The translations under genes and the position numbers were made by a program. Below the pieces are notes generated by a model, which did no database searches, was not told the origin of the DNA, and saw only the letters and a program-made list of their open reading frames with translations. Shown piece after piece: positions 47,193-57,470 of a stretch of DNA of 64,000 nt. Position 1 is the stretch's first letter, and each line of letters opens with the position of its first letter. This DNA is from Pseudomonas sp. S31 (GTDB taxonomy: Bacteria; Pseudomonadota; Gammaproteobacteria; Pseudomonadales; Pseudomonadaceae): contig NZ_JACVVE010000017.1 of assembly GCF_016648105.1 (NCBI RefSeq), positions 51,618-115,617 of the forward strand. The letters run 5' to 3'.

Positions 47193-48017
47193 TCAGATGT
47201 TCACCACGTCGAGGAAGCGCGGGGTGGCGCTTTCGTCGATCTTCAGGCTGGTGAAGTCGAACAGGTTGCGGTCGGCCAGTTGCGACGGCGCCACGTTCTG
47301 CATCGCGCGGAAGATGCTCTCGGTACGGCCCGGATGCTTGCGCTCCCATTCCACCAGCATGTCCTTGACCACCTGGCGCTGCAGGTTCTCCTGCGAGCCG
47401 CACAGGTTGCAAGGAATGATCGGGAATTCCTTCATGTCCGAATAGGCCTGGATGTCCTTCTCGCTGCAGTAGGCCAGCGGGCGGATCACCACGTTGCGGC
47501 CGTCGTCGGCGCGCAGCTTCGGCGGCATGCCCTTGAGCGAGCCATTGAAGAACATGTTGAGGAAGAAGGTCTCGACGATGTCGTCGCGGTGGTGCCCCAG
47601 GGCCATCTTGGTCGCGCCGATCTCGTCGGCGAAGGTGTACAGGGTGCCGCGGCGCAGGCGCGAGCACAGCGAGCAGGTGGTCTTGCCCTCGGGCACCAGC
47701 TCCTTGACCACCGAGTAGGTGTCCTTCTCGACGATGTGGTATTCGACACCCAGTTCCTTGAGGTACGCCGGCAGCACGTGCTCGGGGAAGCCCGGCTGCT
47801 TCTGGTCCATGTTCACCGCGACGATGTCGAACTTGATCGGCGCCACCTTCTGCAGGTGCAACAGAACGTCGAGCATGGTGTAGCTGTCCTTGCCGCCGGA
47901 CAGGCAGACCATGACCTTGTCGCCATCCTCGATCATGTTGTAGTCGGTGATGGCTTCGCCGGCGAGACGACGCAGGCGTTTTTGCAGTTTGTTCTGGTTG
48001 ACCGAGAGGGTGCCCAT
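47193..48017 (-). CDS. ttcA: tRNA 2-thiocytidine synthetase TtcA
   Basis: A 274-residue enzyme that thiolates C32 of some tRNAs. The PP-loop CLSGGKDS is at residues 38-45. Iron-sulfur cysteines occur in two pairs, Cys114/Cys117 (TCSLC) and Cys202/Cys205 (CNLCG). The ATG at 48017 ([10 protein letters not shown]) gives the usual length; the frame is open nine codons upstream. Confidence 0.96.
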   Translation of the reverse strand: MGTLSVNQNKLQKRLRRLAGEAITDYNMIEDGDKVMVCLSGGKDSYTMLDVLLHLQKVAPIKFDIVAVNMDQKQPGFPEHVLPAYLKELGVEYHIVEKDTYSVVKELVPEGKTTCSLCSRLRRGTLYTFADEIGATKMALGHHRDDIVETFFLNMFFNGSLKGMPPKLRADDGRNVVIRPLAYCSEKDIQAYSDMKEFPIIPCNLCGSQENLQRQVVKDMLVEWERKHPGRTESIFRAMQNVAPSQLADRNLFDFTSLKIDESATPRFLDVVNI

Positions 48018-48279
48018 AGCGCTTGGATCCGCGAGGTGTGACAAAAGGCGGGTATTTTACGCATAAACAGCGCGATGCTGTAGGGATTCCGACAAAGACT
48101 TCAAGGGAATCAGCAGCATCGCTGACAGCGCAATTTGCTCTAAAAAGCCCGGTTTGTGCAGGGTACGGCTTCCTATACTGCGTCATAAGGCCACATTACC
48201 GCTTGCATCGGTGTCCTGGCCTCGGGCCGCTTGCGCTCCATGTGGGGGGCGATGGGCAACACTGAGAGGAGTGACCGGC

Positions 48280-48879
48280 ATGATTCATCACGTCGTGGGG
48301 CTGTTTACCCATCCCGACCAGGAATGGCGGGAAATCCGTGGCGAGGAAGAAAGCATCAGCCACATGTACCTCACCCATACCTTGATCTTGGCGGCGATCC
48401 CTGCCGTTTCGGCGTTCATCGGCACTACCCAGGTCGGCTGGGTGATCGGCGGTCGGCCAGCGGTGATGCTGACCATGGAAAGCGCACTTTGGATGAGCAT
48501 CATGTCCTACCTGGCGATGCTCGCCGGGGTGGCGGTGATGGGCGCTTTCATCCACTGGATGGCACGTACCTACGATGCCACCCCGTCCATGGCCCGATGC
48601 ATCGCCTTTGCCACCTATACCGCCACCCCGCTGTTCCTCGGCGGCCTGGCAGCGCTGTACCCGCACCTGTGGCTGGGCATGATGGTCGGTACCGCCGCCA
48701 TCTGCTACACCGTGTACCTGTTGTATGTCGGCTTGCCGACCTTCATGAACATTCCATCGGATGAAGGCTTCCTGTTCTCCAGCTCGGTGCTGGCGGTGGG
48801 GCTGGTGGTACTGGTGGCGATCATGGCCGCGACCGTGATCATCTGGGGACTGGGCGTGGGGCCCGTCTATACCAACTAA
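48280..48879 (+). CDS. Yip1-family membrane protein
   Basis: A 199-residue protein with five predicted helices and the Yip1/DUF1282-like N terminus VVGLFTHPDQEWREIRGEEES. AFATYTATPLFLGGLAALYP is a family-like middle segment. AGGAG lies upstream of the ATG. The bacterial family has no firmly known role. It is divergent from ttcA (262 bp between starts). Confidence 0.88.
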   Translation: MIHHVVGLFTHPDQEWREIRGEEESISHMYLTHTLILAAIPAVSAFIGTTQVGWVIGGRPAVMLTMESALWMSIMSYLAMLAGVAVMGAFIHWMARTYDATPSMARCIAFATYTATPLFLGGLAALYPHLWLGMMVGTAAICYTVYLLYVGLPTFMNIPSDEGFLFSSSVLAVGLVVLVAIMAATVIIWGLGVGPVYTN

Positions 48880-49032
48880 CCTTGCCTGCAGTACCCCATA
48901 GAACAGATCGACCGACACCGGAGCATCAAGCACGGGCCGCCGCAAGGCGGCCTTTGCCTGTGCGCTGACCAGTGGCTCGGCAGGCGGTGGGTGCTTGCGG
49001 CATAATTGCCGATCGAGGAGACCCACCCTGCC

Positions 49033-49527
49033 ATGCCCGAGCTGCTCAAGCAACGCGTCGAAACCTGTTACCAGCAAGCCGAAACCTTCTTCAAACGCCC
49101 GTTCCCGCGGCCGGAAGTCAGCTTCAAGCTACGCGGCCAGAAGGCCGGTGTCGCCCATCTGCACGAGAACCTGCTGCGCTTCAACCTGCAGCTGTACCGC
49201 GAAAACCAGGAAGACTTCCTGCGCCAGACCGTTGCCCACGAAGTGGCGCATCTGGTCGCCCACCAACTGTTCGGCGACCGGATCCAGGCCCATGGCGAGG
49301 AATGGCAGTTGATCATGCGCGGGGTCTATGAACTGCCGCCAAACCGCTGCCACAACTATGAAGTGCAGCGGCGCGTGGTCACCCGCTATATCTACCGCTG
49401 CCCGTGCCCGGAGAGCGACTTCCCGTTCACTGCCCAGCGGCACAAGCTGGTGAGGCAGGGGCGGCGTTACCTGTGCCGACGCTGCCGGGCCATCCTCGAG
49501 TACAGCGGCGAGACCCGGGTCGAATGA
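49033..49527 (+). CDS. sprT: SprT-family zinc metalloprotease-like protein
   Basis: A 164-residue SprT protein with the zinc motif H69-E-V-A-H73 (VAHEVAHLVAHQ), a third His in AHGEEW, and a C-terminal zinc ribbon (CPC at 123-125 and CRRC at 148-151). It is related to eukaryotic Spartan; the bacterial role is unclear. The ATG at 49033 follows GAGGAG at some distance; an in-frame TTG nine codons upstream is less likely. Confidence 0.92.
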   Translation: MPELLKQRVETCYQQAETFFKRPFPRPEVSFKLRGQKAGVAHLHENLLRFNLQLYRENQEDFLRQTVAHEVAHLVAHQLFGDRIQAHGEEWQLIMRGVYELPPNRCHNYEVQRRVVTRYIYRCPCPESDFPFTAQRHKLVRQGRRYLCRRCRAILEYSGETRVE

Positions 49528-49557
49528 CCAGACCCGGGCAAAAATCCCAGGTAAAAG

Positions 49558-49583
49558 AAAGGCGACCCGAGGGTCGCCTTCTT
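49558..49583. terminator. Terminator between sprT and dctA
   Basis: GGCGACC and GGTCGCC stem flanked by AAAGAAA on the left and TTCTTC on the right; it can serve both convergent genes. Confidence 0.85.
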
Positions 49584-49602
49584 CATTATTACCGCCAATC
49601 GA

Positions 49603-50937
<1,335 letters not shown>

Positions 50938-51056
50938 TCAAGTGTGCCGGTTTCACCCTTCCCAGGGTGGCGGCACCTGAATCGCTAACCCCCCTGCACC
51001 TGGAGGGATTTGTCGTTGTGTTCGAGCTGCCTGGGCAGGCCTCTGTCCAGACTGAT

Positions 51057-51072
51057 AGCAAGGGCGATGCCA
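51057..51072 (-). promoter_or_regulatory. Sigma-54 promoter of dctA
   Basis: On the minus strand TGGCATCGCCCTTGCT matches TGGCAC-N5-TTGCW with one change, and GG and GC are ten bases apart as required. The transcript would start near 51045, giving a leader of about 120 nt. The gap 50926-51336 also contains a REP pair near the phoQ end. Confidence 0.8.
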
Positions 51073-51233
51073 AAATGCCCAGGGAGGGTGCAGAGGCCGT
51101 GTTTGCAAGGGGAAAATGCCCTGGGACGGGGCGATTTGCTTGAGGAGGGATGGCGGGTTTCCGCCTGATGGCGGATTTCGAACAAGGGGGATGGCGGGAA
51201 TCCGCCCTGCTGGGTTTCGCCTGCACTGGCCTC

Positions 51234-51315
51234 TTCGCGGGTAAACCCGCTCCTACAGGAAGTGCACAGCAATTGAAACCGGTGCTGCATCTGTAGGAGC
51301 GGGTTCACCCGCGAA
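51234..51315. repeat. REP inverted pair, phoQ-dctA gap
   Basis: Arms TTCGCGGGTAAACCCGCTCC-TACAG and CTGTAGGAGCGGGTTCACCC-GCGAA, with one mismatch, around a 32-bp loop. It lies just downstream of phoQ. Confidence 0.9.
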
Positions 51316-51336
51316 AAGGCCGGTGCAGCCTACTAA

Positions 51337-52683
51337 TCAATCCAGATGGAAGGTGATGCGGAACGCCGCCCCGCCCAATGGCGAATCCTCCAGACTCAGC
51401 TCGGCGTCGTAGCTTTCGACGATGTCCTTGACCACCGCCAGCCCGATCCCCTGCCCCGGATGCTGCCGGTCCAGGCGTTCCCCGCGCTCAAGGATGCGTT
51501 CGCGTTGATCGGCGGGCACGCCCGGCCCGTCATCCTCGACCGCCAGGACCAAACTGCCCGGCGCCCCCACGAGGCTCACCCGCACCTGCCCCAGGCACAA
51601 CCGGTAGGCGTTCTCCAGCAGGTTGCCGAGCAGCTCCAGCAAGGCGCCCCGCTCCATTGGCACGGTGGCCTGCTGCGCCACCGTCAGCGTCACCTCCACC
51701 TGCTTGTCGCGATAGACCTTGGCCAAGGTGCTGCACAGGCTCTCGAGCACCGGCCGCAGCTGCACCGAATGGCGCACCAGGCCGCTCTTGCGCAAGCTGG
51801 CCCGTTGCAGCTGGTAATCGATCTGCTGGCTCATGCGTTCGATCTGGGTTTGCAGCACCCGCGCCTGCTCGCGCTCGCCAGCGCGCTGGCCCATGCTTTC
51901 GCCCACACCCTGCAATACCGCCAGCGGGGTCTTCAAGCTGTGCGCCAGGTCGCCGAGCGAATCACGGTAGCGCTGGCGCTGCTCGCGCTCGCTGCGCAAC
52001 AGGCGGTTCAGCGAACCGGTCAGGCGCAGCAGTTCCCGGGGATGCTCCCGGCTCAGGCCATCGCGCGCCCCGGCCTCGACTTCGTCCAGCTCCAGGCTCA
52101 GCCGGCGCAGCGAACGCAGCGCCCAGGTCAGGCCGGCCCAGAGCAGCGCCAGCAGGGCCAGCAAGGCCGCGCCGAAGCCCAGGTAGAGGTTTTTGCGCAG
52201 GCCATCGAGGGTGTGTTCGTATTCGCGCACCGGCTGCAGGGCGACGACGCTGTAGGCGGCGGTCTGCCCGCCGAGCAGCTTGATCTCGACGTCATAGACG
52301 AAGAACTCCTCGCCGTCGGCCCGCTGGATGCGGGCGAACTCGTTGCCGCTTCCGTCGTAGCGGGGTTGATAGTCGATGCGCTTGTCGAGCGTGGCCTTGG
52401 AGCGCCAGACCAGTTTACCGTCACGGTCGAAGATGTAGCCCAGCAGACCGCTGGCCGGCAGGTTATAGCGCTCGTCGGGAAGCACGTCGGGCATCTGCAA
52501 TTGGGCATGCTCGATGCGCGCGGCGGAGATCAGCGTGGTCACGTCCGAGGCCAGGCGCTGCTCGATCGACTCCTGCAAAGCCAGGCTGAACGCCTGCTGC
52601 AGGGCCGGCAGCAGCGCCAGCATGAACAGCAGCGCCAGTACCGCCGCAGCCAGCATCAGGCGCACGCGCAGGGAGCGGATCAT
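51337..52683 (-). CDS. phoQ: Sensor kinase PhoQ
   Basis: A 448-residue sensor with helices at about 8-30 and 166-190 and an acidic periplasmic domain between, consistent with sensing divalent cations and cationic peptides. HisKA has His248 (DLAHSLKTPLAVLQ); HATPase motifs are LLGNLLENAYRLC and GQGIGLAVVKDIV. It overlaps phoP by 4 bp. Identification rests on the oprH-phoP-phoQ order and the PhoQ-type His box. Confidence 0.93.
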   Translation of the reverse strand: MIRSLRVRLMLAAAVLALLFMLALLPALQQAFSLALQESIEQRLASDVTTLISAARIEHAQLQMPDVLPDERYNLPASGLLGYIFDRDGKLVWRSKATLDKRIDYQPRYDGSGNEFARIQRADGEEFFVYDVEIKLLGGQTAAYSVVALQPVREYEHTLDGLRKNLYLGFGAALLALLALLWAGLTWALRSLRRLSLELDEVEAGARDGLSREHPRELLRLTGSLNRLLRSEREQRQRYRDSLGDLAHSLKTPLAVLQGVGESMGQRAGEREQARVLQTQIERMSQQIDYQLQRASLRKSGLVRHSVQLRPVLESLCSTLAKVYRDKQVEVTLTVAQQATVPMERGALLELLGNLLENAYRLCLGQVRVSLVGAPGSLVLAVEDDGPGVPADQRERILERGERLDRQHPGQGIGLAVVKDIVESYDAELSLEDSPLGGAAFRITFHLD

Positions 52684-53357
52684 CGGCAGCGCTCGGTGAA
52701 CAGGTAGCCCAGGCCGCGGACCGTGTCGATCGGCTTGAAGCCATGCTCGCCTTCGAGCTTGCGCCGCAAACGGCCCACCAGCACCTCTATGACATTGGGA
52801 TCACGTTCCTCGTCGTCGGGGTACAACTGTTCCATCAGGCGGTCCTTGGCCACCACCTGCTGGTGATGGCGCATGAGGTACTCGAGGATCCGGTATTCGT
52901 AGGCGGTCAACGCCAGGGGCTGGTCCTCCAGGGTCGCCTGCTTGCGGTTGAGGTCGAGCACCAGGGGACCGGCGGCGATGGTCGATTGGGTGAAGCCGCT
53001 GGAGCGGCGCAACAGGGCGTTGAGCCGGGCCTCCAGTTCTTCGAACTGGAAGGGTTTGACCAGGTAGTCGTCGGCACCGGCGGCCAGGCCTTCGACCTTG
53101 TCCTGCCAGTTGCCGCGCGCGGTGAGGATGAGAATGGGAAAGGTCTTGTCCTGGCCGCGCAACCGGCCGATCAGTTCCAGGCCGCTCATGCCGGGCAGGC
53201 CCAGGTCGATCACGGCCAGGTCGAAGTGGTATTGCTCGGCCTGGTACAGCGCCTCTTCGGCGTCGCCTACCGCCTGCACCACATGGCCGCTCTCGCCCAG
53301 GCGGGTGAACAGGTGATGGCGAAGCAGGGCTTCGTCCTCGACCACCAGCAGTTTCAT
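52680..53357 (-). CDS. phoP: Response regulator PhoP
   Basis: A 225-residue OmpR-class regulator: receiver with Asp51 (AVIDLGLPGMSG), Lys in YLVKPFQFEEL, and a winged helix with VIEVLVGRLRRKLEGEHG. It activates outer-membrane and lipid A genes at low Mg2+. A 131-bp gap with a REP pair separates it from oprH. Confidence 0.94.
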   Translation of the reverse strand: MKLLVVEDEALLRHHLFTRLGESGHVVQAVGDAEEALYQAEQYHFDLAVIDLGLPGMSGLELIGRLRGQDKTFPILILTARGNWQDKVEGLAAGADDYLVKPFQFEELEARLNALLRRSSGFTQSTIAAGPLVLDLNRKQATLEDQPLALTAYEYRILEYLMRHHQQVVAKDRLMEQLYPDDEERDPNVIEVLVGRLRRKLEGEHGFKPIDTVRGLGYLFTERCR

Positions 53358-53389
53358 GTTGGGCTCCTTGTATCGGTTGCCTGTGCTGG

Positions 53390-53462
53390 CCTATTCGCGG
53401 GTAAACCCGCTCCTACAGGGGATCACCTACCCCCTGTAGGAGCGGGTTTACCCGCGAATAGG
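53390..53462. repeat. REP inverted pair, oprH-phoP gap
   Basis: Two perfect 32-bp arms (CCTATTCGCGGGTAAACCCG plus CTCCTACAGGGG and its complement) with a nine-base loop, the longest perfect REP in the window. It lies in the middle of the oprH-phoP transcript. Confidence 0.95.
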
Positions 53463-53488
53463 CCGGTACAGGATAACTTGGCTCGGCG

Positions 53489-54094
53489 TCAGAACTTGTA
53501 GTTGGCCGACAGGTAAGTTTGCGCGCTGCTGTTCAAGCGCAGAGTACCGGTCTTGGGACCACTACGCTCGCTCACTTCGGTGGCCGCGTTGCTGCGCAGG
53601 TAACGATAACCCAACTCTACCGAGGCCTTGTCGGTGATCTCCTGAATCACCCCGGCCTGCAGGCCGATCGCGTAGCCATAGTCACTGTCGCGGCTGGCGC
53701 CGGGAGAGTCCTGGGTCAGCTTGGTCATACCGACGGTACCACCACCGAACAGCTTGGTGGTATCGCCCACGGGCAGGAGCACATCGTAGCTGCCGAGCAG
53801 GTTTTCCTGGCGCAGCTTGAGGTTGCTGTGGTCACCGGAGACATTGTCGTAGGTCATGTAGTAGCGGCGCTCCTCGTTGATCTTACCGACCCGTACACCC
53901 CAGGTGTCGTCCTTGCCGATGATGCCGTCGGCATTGAGGTGGTCGGTGTTGCGCTGCAGTAGGCCGGACTTCTTCACTTTGTCGCTGGTCTGGCCGTAGG
54001 TGATGCTGGCGAAGTTGTCGTCGGCGGCCTGGACGGTGGTGACACCGGCGGCGCAGACAGCGAGGGCGGCGAACAGGGTTGGAAGGGTTTTCAT
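53489..54094 (-). CDS. oprH: Outer-membrane protein OprH
   Basis: A 201-residue small beta-barrel with a signal peptide (residues 1-23, ending VQAA), alternating barrel strands and a C-terminal Phe (SANYKF). OprH of P. aeruginosa binds and cross-bridges LPS in place of Mg2+. The gene heads the oprH-phoP-phoQ unit, and four PhoP-type half-sites lie 59-98 bp upstream of the ATG. Confidence 0.9.
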   Translation of the reverse strand: MKTLPTLFAALAVCAAGVTTVQAADDNFASITYGQTSDKVKKSGLLQRNTDHLNADGIIGKDDTWGVRVGKINEERRYYMTYDNVSGDHSNLKLRQENLLGSYDVLLPVGDTTKLFGGGTVGMTKLTQDSPGASRDSDYGYAIGLQAGVIQEITDKASVELGYRYLRSNAATEVSERSGPKTGTLRLNSSAQTYLSANYKF

Positions 54095-54152
54095 GGTTTG
54101 GCACTCCGTGGTGGGCGTTGTCTGTGTGTGAAGCTAGAGTAAGGAAGGCCCC

Positions 54153-54192
54153 CTGAACCGCGGCTGAACCCTGCCTGAACCGTGGCTGAACG
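54153..54192 (-). promoter_or_regulatory. Four tandem PhoP-type half-sites
   Basis: On the plus strand CTGAAC starts at 54153, 54164, 54175 and 54186, exactly 11 bp apart; read toward oprH this is GGTTCAG-N4 four times. Direct repeats at 11 bp are the rule for OmpR/PhoP-class binding. The array also ends only 28 bp before the ATG of the divergent hydrolase gene. Confidence 0.8.
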
Positions 54193-54220
54193 GTTCGCTC
54201 GTCAACCAAGGAGTCCTCAT

Positions 54221-55012
54221 ATGCGTGCCCTGCTGGCCTTGACCCTCATCTGCAGCGCCAGCCTTGCCCAGGCGGCGGTGCAGACCCGCGAGATTCCCTA
54301 CCAGGATGCCGAAGGCAACCGTCTGGTCGGCTACTACGCCTACGACGACGCGGTGCAGGGCAAGCGCCCCGGCATCGTCGTGGTACATGAATGGTGGGGC
54401 CTGAACGACTACGCCAAGCGCCGCGCCCGCGATCTTGCAGCGCTGGGCTACAACGCCCTGGCCATCGACATGTACGGCGATGGCAAGAACACCGAGCACC
54501 CGGCCGATGCCAAGGCGTTCATGCTCGAAGCGACCAAGGACCCGAAAGCCGCGGCCCAGCGCTTCGAGGCGGGCCTGGAGCTGCTCAAGCTGCAACCGAA
54601 CATCAACAAGCACCAACTGGGTGCGGTGGGCTACTGCTTTGGCGGCAAGGTCGTGCTCGATGCCGCACGGCGTGGCGACAAGCTCGACGGCGTGGTGAGC
54701 TTCCACGGCCCGCTGGCCACCCAGACGCCAGCCAAGCCCGGTCTGGTGCGGGCGAAGATCCTGGTGGAGCATGGAGCGGCGGACAGCATGGTGACCGAGC
54801 AGCAGGTCGAGGCGTTCAAGGCGGAAATGGAGGCGGCCAAGGCCGACTATCAGTTCGTCAGCCTGCCGGGGGCCAAGCACGGTTTCACCAACCCGGACGC
54901 CGACCGCCTGAGCCATGGCGAGCACGGAGGTCCGGACATCGGCTACGACAAGGCAGCCGACGAGAAGTCCTGGGCCGACATGCAGGCGTTCTTCAAGAAG
55001 GCGTTCGACTAA
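54221..55012 (+). CDS. Exported dienelactone hydrolase-family protein
   Basis: A 263-residue alpha/beta hydrolase with a signal peptide (residues 1-19, ending AQAA). The catalytic triad is Cys139 (GYCFGG), Asp188 (EHGAADSM) and His220 (GAKHGFT), the dienelactone hydrolase arrangement. Other marks are VVVHEWWGLN and AIDMYGDGKN. It is divergent from oprH and shares the intergenic PhoP array, so PhoP may affect it. The substrate is unknown. AAGGAG precedes the ATG. Confidence 0.9.
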   Translation: MRALLALTLICSASLAQAAVQTREIPYQDAEGNRLVGYYAYDDAVQGKRPGIVVVHEWWGLNDYAKRRARDLAALGYNALAIDMYGDGKNTEHPADAKAFMLEATKDPKAAAQRFEAGLELLKLQPNINKHQLGAVGYCFGGKVVLDAARRGDKLDGVVSFHGPLATQTPAKPGLVRAKILVEHGAADSMVTEQQVEAFKAEMEAAKADYQFVSLPGAKHGFTNPDADRLSHGEHGGPDIGYDKAADEKSWADMQAFFKKAFD

Positions 55013-55027
55013 GCCACACCGGTACCT

Positions 55028-55124
55028 GTAGGAGCGGCCTTGCCGGGGCGCCGGACCGGCCGGATGGGCTGCGCAGCAGCCCCCGATTCAGGGATATCAG
55101 CCGATATCCGGGGGCCGCTCCTAC
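55028..55124. repeat. Diverged REP pair
   Basis: GTAGGAGCGGCC and GGCCGCTCCTAC end a 97-bp region holding smaller palindromes (GGGCTGCGCAGCAGCCC and GGATATCAGCCGATATCC). It is more degraded than the other REPs. Confidence 0.75.
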
Positions 55125-55157
55125 CCCACAAACCCAACGGCTGGCACAATAGCCGCC

Positions 55158-55859
55158 ATGAACACACTCCCCGCTTGCTGCGCCCCGCTCCAGCACCATT
55201 GGCCACTACCCCAGCCAGTACCCGGCGCGGTACTGGTCAGTTGCGCCTTCGACCCGGCGAACCTGGCCGCCGATGACTTCCAGCGCGCCGGCATCACGCC
55301 CAGCGCCAGCCTGCAGCGCTCGGTGGCCAAGCGCCAGGCCGAGTACCTGGCCGGTCGCATCTGCGCCCGTGCCGCCCTGCAGCGCCTGGATGGCCGCGAC
55401 TACGTGCCAGGCACCCACGAGGACCGTTCGCCGATCTGGCCAGCGGGCATCCACGGATCGATCACCCATGGCAAGGGCTGGGCCGCCGCCGTGGTCGCCG
55501 CCCAGAGCGATTGCCGGGGGCTGGGCCTGGACCAGGAGGCATTGCTGGACGACGCCCGTGCCGAGCGGCTGCAGGGCGAAATCCTCACCCCGGCGGAAAT
55601 CGAACGCCTGGACCAGCGCCGCACGGGCCTGGCCGTCACCCTCACCTTCTCGCTCAAGGAAAGCCTGTTCAAGGCGCTGTACCCCATCACCCGGCAGCGC
55701 TTCTACTTCGAACACGCCGAGGTCCTGGAATGGACGGCGGCCGGCCTGGCCCGCCTGCGCCTGCTCACCGACCTCTCGGCCGAGTGGCGTCACGGCGCCG
55801 AGCTGCAGGGCCAGTTCAGCGTGCACGACGGCCACCTGCTCAGCCTGGTCAGCGTCTAG
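55158..55859 (+). CDS. pcpS: 4'-phosphopantetheinyl transferase (PcpS/EntD type)
   Basis: A 233-residue Sfp/EntD-class enzyme that loads phosphopantetheine onto carrier proteins. The magnesium residues Asp125 and Glu127 lie in GLGLDQE, and Glu168/Lys172 in FSLKESLFKALYP. In P. aeruginosa one enzyme of this type (PcpS) serves both fatty acid and siderophore carriers; the same is inferred here. It is convergent with the two-component sensor. Confidence 0.9.
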   Translation: MNTLPACCAPLQHHWPLPQPVPGAVLVSCAFDPANLAADDFQRAGITPSASLQRSVAKRQAEYLAGRICARAALQRLDGRDYVPGTHEDRSPIWPAGIHGSITHGKGWAAAVVAAQSDCRGLGLDQEALLDDARAERLQGEILTPAEIERLDQRRTGLAVTLTFSLKESLFKALYPITRQRFYFEHAEVLEWTAAGLARLRLLTDLSAEWRHGAELQGQFSVHDGHLLSLVSV

Positions 55860-55862
55860 CCG

Positions 55863-57470
55863 CTACGGCGACGCCTGCTGGCGAGGCCACTCGAGGCTGA
55901 AGCAAGCCCCGCCCAGCTCGGCACTGCGCCCCACCGAGGCGCGGCCGGCGTGCCAGTAGATGATCCGCCGCACGATCGACAAGCCCAGGCCGTGCCCACC
56001 CGAGGCTCGGGTGCGGCTGTCGTCGAGGCGGGTGAAGGGGATGAAGATACGGTCCCAGAGGCCTTCAGGAATGCCTGGGCCATCGTCCTGCACCTCGATG
56101 CGACAACGCTGCTGGCCCAGCTGGTAGCTCAGGCGTACCTCGCCATGGGCGTGGCGCAAGGCGTTGCTCACCAGGTTCTGCAGGGCCCTGTGCAAGTAAC
56201 GCGGCTCGGCCTCGACCCAGGCCTGGTCGGCTTGCGGTACCTGGCAGCTGCCACGCAGCAAGCGGACCTTGGCGTTGAGCGGCGCCAGCTCGTCGATCAC
56301 CCGGTCGAGCAACACGTCCAGGTCGACCCGCTCGAACTTCAGCGCCGGCGCACCCTGCTCCAGGCGCGCGTAGGTGAGCATCTCGTCGACCAGTCGGTCG
56401 AGATCCTGAATGTCGCCGTCCATGCCGGCAAGGTGCTTGGCCCGGGCCTGCTCGGTGGTCGCGCTGGCGATCATCTCCAGGCCAAAGCGCAACCGCGCCA
56501 CCGGCGTGCGTAACTCGTGGGACACCGCCCGCACCAGCTCGCGCTGCATGTTCAGCGAGCGTTGCAGGTGCTCGGCCATGCCGTTGAAGGCGGCCGCCAG
56601 ACGCCCCACCGAATCGGCATCGCCCGCGGGCACGCGGGTGTCCAGGCTACCTTGAGCAATCTGCGTGGCGGCGGTTTCCAGGCCCGACACGCGCCGTTCG
56701 AGCTGGCGTACCAACAGGTACACCACCAGGCCGATCAGGCACAGGCCGAGGAAGGCGATGAGCACCAACAACTGCGGTGGGTAGGGGTTGAGCTGGTGCA
56801 ACGGCCCGATTTCCAGCACCCAGGGCGAGCCCGGCAGGCCTGCGAACACTCGAATGGAGTCGCCGTCCGGGCCCAGCGCCATCACTGTGTCGCCCTCCTC
56901 CACCCGGCGCCGCTGGTCATCGTCCAGGCCGACCCGCTCCAGGCGCTGGAGCGCCACGCCAAAGCCGAAACCCTTGCTCTGGCGGATCTCCGCCAGGCGC
57001 TGCTGCTGCTCGGTCACCGGGTAGCGCACCAACTCGTCGGCCAACAGGTACAAGGTGGCTCGCGCCAACTGCTCGCTCACCTGCTTGACCTGGGCCACCA
57101 GCAGCAGGTCCTGCCGGCCGACCTTGCGCAGCACTTGCACGGCATGTGGCCCTGTCGCTTCCACCACCACCAGGCCTCGATCGAGGCGCCCGCGCTGGCC
57201 GCCATCGAGCGTGCGCGTGGTCATCGGCTGCAAGGCCAGCGGCACGCCGAGCAGACGCTGCCAGATCAGCAAGGAACGCTTGCGCTCGGTGTCATCCTGC
57301 TGCGCCAGGTTGTCGGCCATCAGGCTGAACGTGCCCTGGGCCAGGCGCTCGCGGTGCTGGGCAGCGCGCACTTCGTTGACCAGGTGCAGGCTGAGCACGC
57401 CCAGCAGGGCCACCAGCACCAGTACGGCGAGCATACCGCCGTAGATGCGCAGGAAGATCGAATTGTTCAT
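55863..57470 (-). CDS. RstB-like sensor histidine kinase
   Basis: A 535-residue kinase with helices at about 10-32 and 233-254, a roughly 200-residue periplasmic sensor, HAMP (ETAATQIAQGSLDTRV), HisKA with His318 (AVSHELRTPVARLR) and HATPase (ALQNLVSNALRHA, GLGLSIVRRI). It resembles RstB-type sensors. It overlaps its regulator by 4 bp. The signal is unknown. The usual Pseudomonas location is next to nrdA. Confidence 0.9.
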   Translation of the reverse strand: MNNSIFLRIYGGMLAVLVLVALLGVLSLHLVNEVRAAQHRERLAQGTFSLMADNLAQQDDTERKRSLLIWQRLLGVPLALQPMTTRTLDGGQRGRLDRGLVVVEATGPHAVQVLRKVGRQDLLLVAQVKQVSEQLARATLYLLADELVRYPVTEQQQRLAEIRQSKGFGFGVALQRLERVGLDDDQRRRVEEGDTVMALGPDGDSIRVFAGLPGSPWVLEIGPLHQLNPYPPQLLVLIAFLGLCLIGLVVYLLVRQLERRVSGLETAATQIAQGSLDTRVPAGDADSVGRLAAAFNGMAEHLQRSLNMQRELVRAVSHELRTPVARLRFGLEMIASATTEQARAKHLAGMDGDIQDLDRLVDEMLTYARLEQGAPALKFERVDLDVLLDRVIDELAPLNAKVRLLRGSCQVPQADQAWVEAEPRYLHRALQNLVSNALRHAHGEVRLSYQLGQQRCRIEVQDDGPGIPEGLWDRIFIPFTRLDDSRTRASGGHGLGLSIVRRIIYWHAGRASVGRSAELGGACFSLEWPRQQASP

